DNA of 64,000 nucleotides from Yponomeuta sedellus (Eukaryota > Arthropoda > Insecta > Lepidoptera > Yponomeutidae), in contig OW203727.1 of assembly GCA_934045075.1 (NCBI GenBank), positions 23,883,311 to 23,947,310 on the forward strand, read 5' to 3'. The notes under the pieces are model-generated. The model had not been told where the DNA came from. It did not search any database and saw nothing but the letters and a program-made list of their open reading frames with translations. Each line of letters opens with the position of its first letter. Positions within the stretch are counted from its first letter, which is position 1. The position numbers and the translations under genes were made by a program. Of the stretch, positions 57,820 through 64,000 are shown piece by piece.

Positions 57820-57965
57820 ACAGGTGCTAACGACGAATATAGATTTAATACAATAAATACAAAGATAACATACAAACTTGAAAAGTTCGTTTCCTAGTTT
57901 GACCCGACCGGGGATCGAACCCGAGCCCTTCAGTTTTACAGTCAGCGTGCCAAACCGCTGTGCAA
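57820..57965 (-). mobile_element. tRNA-like repeat family D, copy 2
   Basis: gacttgtgttacaggtgcta, cgtttcctagtttgacccga, ccggggatcgaacccgagcc, ttacagtcagcgtgccaaac. Partner of 48190-48345. Confidence 0.6.
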
Positions 57966-58029
57966 AACAAAATATCTATGTAATTTCCTTTTTTATGTAC
58001 AATGAAGTGTTCTCTATCTATCTATTTAC

Positions 58030-58270
58030 AAATAGCTCTTCATACATACATAACCTCACGCCTGTATCCCAGAGGGGTAGGCAGAGACCAGGAACTGCCA
58101 CTTGCCACGATCCTGACAGATCACCTTCGCTTCATCAACGTTCATAAGTCGTTGCATGCACGCACGCCGGTTCCGGGTACTTTTTATCTTTCCCTTTGCT
58201 AATACATCCCCTATTTGGTCGATGTAAGTCCGTCTGGGACGTCCCTTACCAGCCCTTCCCCTCACATTCG
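58030..58270 (-). pseudogene. LINE reverse transcriptase C-terminal remnant, antisense
   Basis: The - strand reads NVRGRAGKGRPRRTYIDQIG, KIKSTRNRRACMQRLMNVDE, AKVICQDRGKWQFLVSAYPS, GIQA: nearly the same as 56575-56785. Confidence 0.8.
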
Positions 58271-58602
58271 CAATAGCTCTGCACGCGCCCGAATACCAAT
58301 AAATCAAACAAACGGAGCCCAAATCCCGAAATCAGCCATAAATCATCTCAGCTGTGTAAGAAGAAAGCCCAATAGACTTAATACGATGCATGAAGGTGAA
58401 GTTTAAGGGGTAGTCCAGTAATGTCGCGGGACCTTCACTGAACGCGTATAACAGAAGTACAGTGGGCACTCGTCTACGGATAAATTTTTGTGTTTTTGTC
58501 GTAAATTTACGCGTAACTTAACTGTAAATAACAATTATTATTAATATTATCTTTACTAATTTTAAAATTTATAAATAGTAGTTTGTTTACATTTTTAGGA
58601 GG

Positions 58603-58830
58603 TTTAAAAACCTATTTAGAGGCTAAAAATTTCACCCATGCCGGGATTCGAACCCGCAACCTCTGGCTATCCGTACCAGCGCTCTACCAATTGAGCCAAT
58701 GGGCGACTCACGGCATCAGTGAAATTTCGAACCTCTTTACAATATTCTCTGTATTACGTACATTTTAAATTTGTTCCCTAGCACGGGTTAGTGCATTAAA
58801 AATAAAAATAGTGTAATTTTTAGGAGGTGT
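58603..58830. mobile_element. SINE family A, antisense copy fused to a sense 3' tail
   Basis: Antisense from aaaacctatttagaggctaa to attctctgtattacgtacat, then abruptly tttaaatttgttccctagca, cgggttagtgcattaaaaat. Another chimera of opposed copies. Confidence 0.75.
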
Positions 58831-59284
58831 TACAATATTTGATGAGAAACCGCATAATATGAAAACAAACAATAAACAATTTAATTTAATGAGCAAGTCT
58901 CTTCTGTGCCTGAATTACGTTCTAGACCTGTCTCAGGCAACATCGATCTTCAACGTTCATTACCATGAGTGAGTACCTTAGACCAGTGTCAGTTAAAAAT
59001 ACTGAGTAGAGTACACGCGTTAAAGCTTCATCTGCTGTTGACTGCGTGAATAAGATATATTGTTTATCACAGGCGGTTTCGCATCACAGAACATGACATG
59101 AAAAACATTATCATCATCATCGTCATCTTTTTACCAATAAAAAGTACTGAATGCAGAAAGGAAAACCTCCTTACTACACAAAATGTTAGTTGAATGCAGA
59201 TTTGTGTATAAGAGGTTAAAATGCAGATTTGTGTATAAGAGGCCTTTAAAATAGCATATTATTTGCTTTAAAATGTATCTCGAT

Positions 59285-59555
59285 AGAGCGGTGGTACCTG
59301 AGCGGTGTAGAACGCCGGCTTCTCAATCGGGAGGTCGTGGGTTCGAACCCCGGCATGTACCAATGACTTTGTTATTCTAAGTTATGTACATTTGTGAAAT
59401 TATAATTGCAATACTACTCGCTGACGGTGAAGGAAAACATCGTAAGGAAACCCTAGTGTCTAAGGTGTTAGCGTACCTCAGCGCTTGCTACGTAGGTACA
59501 ATGGCCCAACATGAGAATAAGTGCGGAAATCTCAGGTCTAACTATGTACCTCGAT
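59285..59555 (+). mobile_element. SINE family C, best sense copy
   Basis: Head agagcggtggtacctgagcg, cttctcaatcgggaggtcgt, gggttcgaaccccggcat; body accaatgactttgttattct, gacggtgaaggaaaacatcg, gcgcttgctacgtagg. Confidence 0.78.
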
Positions 59556-59654
59556 AAACAACAGATAAAGATAAAAATCATTTATTTGCCGTAACTTAAT
59601 TCGACCTTACATTTTCTGGTGGCACCCACTAGGAAACAATCTTTTTATATTTCA

Positions 59655-59830
59655 CTAGCTGTGCCCTGCGGTGTTACCCGCGGTTTATTAGGGAAAATAA
59701 ATTGTATATTAACAGTAAAAGATATTTTGCCGCTGTAAAACGTAGCCTATGTGTTAATACAGGGTGTCAGCTAACTCTATACCAAATTTTATTAAAATCG
59801 CTCCAGCCGTTTAGACGTGATGAAGTAACA
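59655..59830 (+). repeat. Common insect interspersed repeat (ctagctgtgccctgcgg type)
   Basis: cactagctgtgccctgcggt, ttacccgcggtttatta, aaaatcgctccagccgttta, gacgtgatgaagtaacaaac. I recognise the block as a widespread insect repeat but not its exact class. Confidence 0.5.
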
Positions 59831-59985
59831 AACACACGCACTCAGAAAATTTCGCATGTACAATGTTAGTGTGCTTTTATTTAATTTATTTTCTTAAGAA
59901 GTTTCTGGGGTATGTGTGCTAATTCACTTAGATAGGATTAATTTAAATTATTTATAAAAACACTCTACAACTACTCTAAACACTA

Positions 59986-60190
59986 GGTGGGCGAAACTCG
60001 CCACCGAGTGGGTGCCACACGATGGACATCGTAATCGAGGCCGGCCTAGAAGACGCTGGAGAGATGATCTCGACAACCATCTGCCGGAGTGGCCTGAGGT
60101 GGCCAAGGACAGGAAACTCTGGATTGAATTGGGGGAGGCCTTTGCCCAGCAGTGGGACACAAACATAGAGGCTACGTAAAAAAAAAACAC
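59986..60190 (+). pseudogene. RTE-like LINE C-terminus with poly-A
   Basis: LATEWVPHDGHRNRGRPRRR, WRDDLDNHLPEWPEVAKDRK, LWIELGEAFAQQWDTNIEAT, stop, then A10. Frame intact, strongly 5'-truncated. The related worn copy is at 39800. Confidence 0.85.
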
Positions 60191-60679
60191 TCAAGTTAAT
60201 TTTAATCTATGGTCACGTTTTTTCATTGTAAAGTATATACAATTTTAATCAGCCTTGTTTGAGTATTTTAAGAAGTCATATTTTTAATAATAATTTCACA
60301 GTTTTGAATGTGACATTCTCGATTAAACAAAAAAAATATTTTCTTCCTTCAGTGTTACATACTCTAATAGCATCTTATTACCCTGTGAAACTATTTTTCT
60401 GGCTCTATTACCAACTTTGAATGAATAAAAAGAGGGTAGTTCGATAACGTCCTGGAGCCATCTCCGCGTAAACCTTTCAGAGGCGAAGCTCAAATAATCC
60501 GCACAATAAAGAAAAATTCCACCCTCCTTTATGAAGAGGTAAGTCTTTGGCAAATTGTATGGACAGAGTTTCTATTGAGTCGCTACTATACTCTTGTGTT
60601 AAAACCATTGGTTTATTCTACTTGATTATTTGTTGTTATGTTATCAACCCTTGTAACATAACAACAAATAATCAATCAA

Positions 60680-61040
60680 GGCGAACCGAGTGATTGGAAA
60701 CAATCACTTGAGTTAAGCAACAAAAGGCGCGGTCTGGTGCAGGATGGGTGACCGTCCCGTGACTACCGCTAGTGGCATTTTTCCGAGCGCTTCTGTGCTT
60801 CCCCAAGGCACGATAAGCCGTTGGTGCCGGCTGTCATGTAAGCCGCAGTAAGTGTCATGTAAGGCAGTCGTTAAGCCGTGTCAAAGGCCTTATAGGCGGC
60901 TTGATAACTTCTGAAAGTAAGGCCTGCCACTGTCTTATTATAATCCTCCACCAACTCGGACTTGGCCCCCGTGGTGGAGTATGGCCTAACTTTCCTGCTA
61001 TGCAGGAAGAGACCCGTGCGCCAGCAGTGGGGACGTATGA
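60680..61040 (+). mobile_element. 5S rRNA-headed SINE (SINE3 type), best copy
   Basis: The head gagttaagcaacaaaaggcg, cggtctggtgcaggatgggt, gaccg tracks the 3' half of 5S rRNA (GTTAAGCAAC ... GGATGGGTGACCG). The body is gtgactaccgctagtggcat through ggcggcttgataacttctga. The tail gtggtggagtatggcctaac, gagacccgtgcgccagcagt resembles an RTE-like LINE end. Other copies: 27005, 51253 and a fragment at 25514. Confidence 0.75.
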
Positions 61041-61044
61041 TTGT

Positions 61045-62380
61045 AATCATTGCGAAATATTGTGTGTATGTTTGTAATCATTGCGAAATATTCGCAGAAA
61101 CTACGGTTTTCGTGTAGTTTTTCTGCAAACTTTACTAATTTATTCGCACTGCAAAAGAAACAGTAATACGTTCAATCTAGAACTAGTATTTAATGACTAA
61201 TTTATAAAATAATAATAAAAACCGAATATTCCTATTATTATTGATGTAAGAAGTTGACGAAAACACGGTATCAAAATCAATTTATCAGAATCAAGTGCTA
61301 TTTACGCAAAATAAAACAGAAACTTTTACTCAAGGGACCTTACAAGTAAAACTAGGTGTTGAGATTTCAAAGTTGAGATCGTGTTGGAGAAATAATGTGA
61401 AAAAAATACATGCACATTAAATGCACATTTTTTCTTTTGAAAAGAGAAGTCTTGACTTCTCTTTTAAAATTTAGTTGTACATAGGATTCTTTTAAAATAA
61501 AAATTCCAGCTCCACCAATTTCCCTGTTCGAGACACAAAGGCGGAATGTAACAGATGACTATCAAGCAGGTAAGAGACGAAATAAGTGGATTGCTTTTCT
61601 GCTTTACATACGAATATTTTGTGCAAACCCTCGACCCGCGACCTGCGTATTATATCCATGCGTTTAGACCAGGCGACGGAATTATTTCATTCTTATTAAA
61701 TTATAGGTTTTAATGTGATAGTTTCATTTAGTCATGAATCTCTTTCTTGAAATAACCACTTTTTAAAGGTAAAACAAACCCTCCGTATACAATATTAAAT
61801 AAAAATGTTTACACCCTGTAAAGTTACCAGTTTTAGTATGGAGAATATTTAAATATGACTCTGTCTCTTCAGATTTCAAGACATATACCTATCTATAATC
61901 TATCTATTATCAGTCCACATCAACCCACTGCTGGTCATAGGCCTCCTTTTTATTGCGCCATTCCTCACGGTCCTGTGCTAACCTGATCCATCTCTGACCC
62001 GCAACCGACCCGACATATACCTACAAAAGTTTTTTTAGTGAAATTGTCAATTCAGAAATTTGTGGTAAAGCCGATAGCTTATACACAGTTCTGGAGTATT
62101 TAAGTCTCTACTAGCGCGTTGTCAGCATCTATAAAAATCTTAAATAAGCTACCAAACAACTTTAAAGAAATCCACGATGATAAAAAATCAATCAAGCATT
62201 AAAAAAAGTACTAATCACAAGATGTTATTATAAAATAGAGGAATACGTAGAAGGTAACACATTCAACTAATCTACAAAACAAATAAAATAAATACAGATT
62301 AATCTTAGTTATAATAGAAGTTTATTGGTAATGAACTCAGTAATGATATAATAATTGTACTCTCATAATATATGAAATGA
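61045..62380. other. AT-rich intergenic DNA, minor repeat scraps
   Basis: 61895-62010 has an antisense LINE-tail scrap (aacccactgctggtcatagg, cctcacggtcctgtgcta). 61040-61095 has tgtaatcattgcgaaatatt twice. Nothing else recognised. Confidence 0.4.
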
Positions 62381-62570
62381 AATGAAATGAAAAGGTTTTA
62401 TTCAAAGTAGCGCAGATACTGCGGCTTAATGAACGTTACAAGTTAAACTAGGTGTCCATTTCAAAATCTGGATCATTTTGGAGAAAAAATGGACAAAAAA
62501 ACTCCAAACTTAGTCTTTTCAAATTCCTTAATTAACAGAATTTACACAGATACTACAAAACTCGTGAATT
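62375..62570 (-). repeat. 3' UTR and (TTTCA)n tail of the Jockey/CR1-like element
   Basis: On the - strand the UTR follows the ORF stop and ends in a short ttcatttcatttcatttcat tail (62373-62395), typical of CR1/Jockey-group elements that end in microsatellites rather than poly-A. Confidence 0.7.
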
Positions 62571-64000
62571 TTACATGCTTGAATTCCAGACATCATTGTC
62601 ATCTAAATAATCCTTAATATTATAGTAGCTCTTTTGGCACAAAGTGTACTTTACACATTTTTTGAACCGCGCTTCAGTCAAACTTAATATATCTTCAGGG
62701 ATTTTATTGTAGAAGCGTATACAATGCCCCATGAAGGATGTATTAACTTTTGCCAGCCTAAATCTTGGGATCAAAAGTTTATGTTTATTTCTAGTATTTA
62801 CATTATGTTGGCTACCTGCAGTTTTAAAGTTGCTAATATTTTTCCTGACATACATAATATTTTCATAGATATACTGACTGGCAACTGTCAGGATGTTTGT
62901 TTCTTTAAAGAATTCTCTTAACGAGTCTCTACTGCCTAGCTTATAGATGAATCTGATCGCTCTTTTCTGCAAGACGAAGATGGTCTCAATGTCCGCTGCC
63001 CGTCCCCACAGTAGTATGCCGTAGGACATGATACTATGGAAGTAACTAAAATAAACGAGCCTGGCAGTTGCGACGTCAGTTAGTTCCCTAATTCTTTTAA
63101 CAGCATATGCTGCAGAGCTAAGCCTATTTGCCAATTTTTCTATATGAGGACCCCATTGAAGCTTTGCATCAATTGTGATACCTAAAAATACAGTTTCTTC
63201 GACAAGGTCTAGTTTGTCCCTTCCCAATATAACTTTGCTGTCAACTACTTTGACATTTGGTAGAGTGAACTTTATACATTTTGTCTTTTTTGAATTTAAC
63301 AATAAGTTATTAGACGTAAACCAGTTTAGTACCTGAGAGAGAGCAGCATTAGTATTGTCAAGGTCATCTTCTTGTCTCTTAATTTTGAAAATAAGTGACG
63401 TGTCATCTGCAAATAGTACTATCTCTGACATATTTTGAACCATGAACGGCAAATCATTTACATATACGAGGAAGAGGAACGGCCCCAAAATCGATCCCTG
63501 TGGTACTCCTATCCTGACCTCTGACCCTGAAGATTTAGTTCTATTTATATCAGCTCTTTGAATTCTTCCTTCTAAATATGATGTCATAAGTTTTAGGCTA
63601 TTCCCGTTTATACCATAGTGCTTTAATTTTAAAAGAAGTGTTTTATGGTCAACGCAATCAAATGCTTTTGACAAGTCACAGAATACGCCTATAGCATCCT
63701 TGCGATCTTCCCATGCACTAAATATATGTTTAACTAACATGACGCCGGCGTCCGTTGTAGAGCGCCCTTGCGTAAAGCCGAATTGCTGACCATGGAGAAG
63801 TTGATAGTCATTGAAGTGTGTAAGCAGTTGACCTAGAACTATCTTCTCGAATATTTTACTCAAAACGGGTAGAACCGAGACTGGTCTGAAATTTGAAGGA
63901 TCTTGCTTATCACCACTTTTAAATAAAGGAACGAGCCTACTATATTTCATTAGATCTGGGAATATACCCTCATCTAGACATTTGTTAAAGATTCTGGCTA
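62571..64000 (-). CDS. Jockey/CR1-group LINE reverse transcriptase, N-terminally cut by the window end
   Basis: The frame is open from the stop at 62571 through 64000; upstream of the first Met (63950) it continues as ARIFNKCLDEGIFPDL, so that Met is internal. RT blocks in order: SRLVPLFKSGDK, NFRPVSVLPVLSKIFEK, GFTQGRSTTDA, FCDLSKAFDCVDH, GVPQGSILGPFLFLVYVND, the catalytic FADD (in IVLFADDTSLIF), NLLLNSKKTK, FLGITID. The C-terminal part ends RFYNKIPEDILSLTEARFKK. Reverse transcription of its own RNA for target-primed insertion. The endonuclease domain would lie beyond the window. No internal stop in 459+ residues suggests a young copy. Confidence 0.92.
   Translation of the reverse strand, partial: ARIFNKCLDEGIFPDLMKYSRLVPLFKSGDKQDPSNFRPVSVLPVLSKIFEKIVLGQLLTHFNDYQLLHGQQFGFTQGRSTTDAGVMLVKHIFSAWEDRKDAIGVFCDLSKAFDCVDHKTLLLKLKHYGINGNSLKLMTSYLEGRIQRADINRTKSSGSEVRIGVPQGSILGPFLFLVYVNDLPFMVQNMSEIVLFADDTSLIFKIKRQEDDLDNTNAALSQVLNWFTSNNLLLNSKKTKCIKFTLPNVKVVDSKVILGRDKLDLVEETVFLGITIDAKLQWGPHIEKLANRLSSAAYAVKRIRELTDVATARLVYFSYFHSIMSYGILLWGRAADIETIFVLQKRAIRFIYKLGSRDSLREFFKETNILTVASQYIYENIMYVRKNISNFKTAGSQHNVNTRNKHKLLIPRFRLAKVNTSFMGHCIRFYNKIPEDILSLTEARFKKCVKYTLCQKSYYNIKDYLDDNDVWNSSM

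Overview
The window is animal genomic DNA, most likely from a moth or butterfly. The main evidence is one large, intron-rich gene with GC-rich exons in AT-rich introns, surrounded by dense interspersed repeats of types I associate with Lepidoptera (RTE-like and Jockey/CR1-like LINE tails, several tRNA-headed SINEs, a 5S rRNA-headed SINE, TA-flanked MITEs). The species call is inference; the gene call is strong.

The gene is the insect Neurexin-4 / Caspr orthologue (Nrx-IV) on the + strand. Eighteen exons (621-32354) join without a frame break into 2,766 nt, i.e. 921 residues plus a stop. They cover laminin-G 2, EGF 1, the fibrinogen-like region, laminin-G 3, EGF 2, laminin-G 4, a short stalk, one membrane helix, a juxtamembrane 4.1/Coracle-binding-type segment and a C-terminal PDZ-type ligand (EFFI). 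The signal peptide, discoidin domain and laminin-G 1 must lie upstream of base 1. In flies this protein, with Contactin, Neuroglian and Coracle, builds the septate junction that seals epithelia and glia.

The most unusual structure is inside this gene. About ten of the 18 exons are accompanied by degraded or tandemly amplified copies of their own edge, usually the 3' end of the exon together with its splice donor and the first bases of the intron, lying in the adjacent intron or, for the last exon, in the 3' flank. Examples: the exon 10 end and donor repeated seven more times (20425-20790); the exon 15 end and donor repeated about every 200 bp (26205-26830); part of exon 6 frozen into eleven apparently identical 65-bp units just before its acceptor (14396-15110). 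I call these 'exon-edge echoes'.

Intron 5 also holds an apparently perfect (TAA)563 array of 1,689 bp. It reads as the tail of an inserted LINE 3' end flanked by a 13-bp target duplication.

From about 32.4 kb to the end I find no conserved cellular gene. This part is intergenic DNA with SINEs, LINE tails, foldback hairpins and minisatellites. It ends with a 5'-incomplete but open Jockey/CR1-type reverse transcriptase on the - strand (62571 to beyond 64000), the only long intact ORF apart from microsatellite artefacts. A second, short copy of that family lies in intron 6 of Nrx-IV (about 16800-17280).
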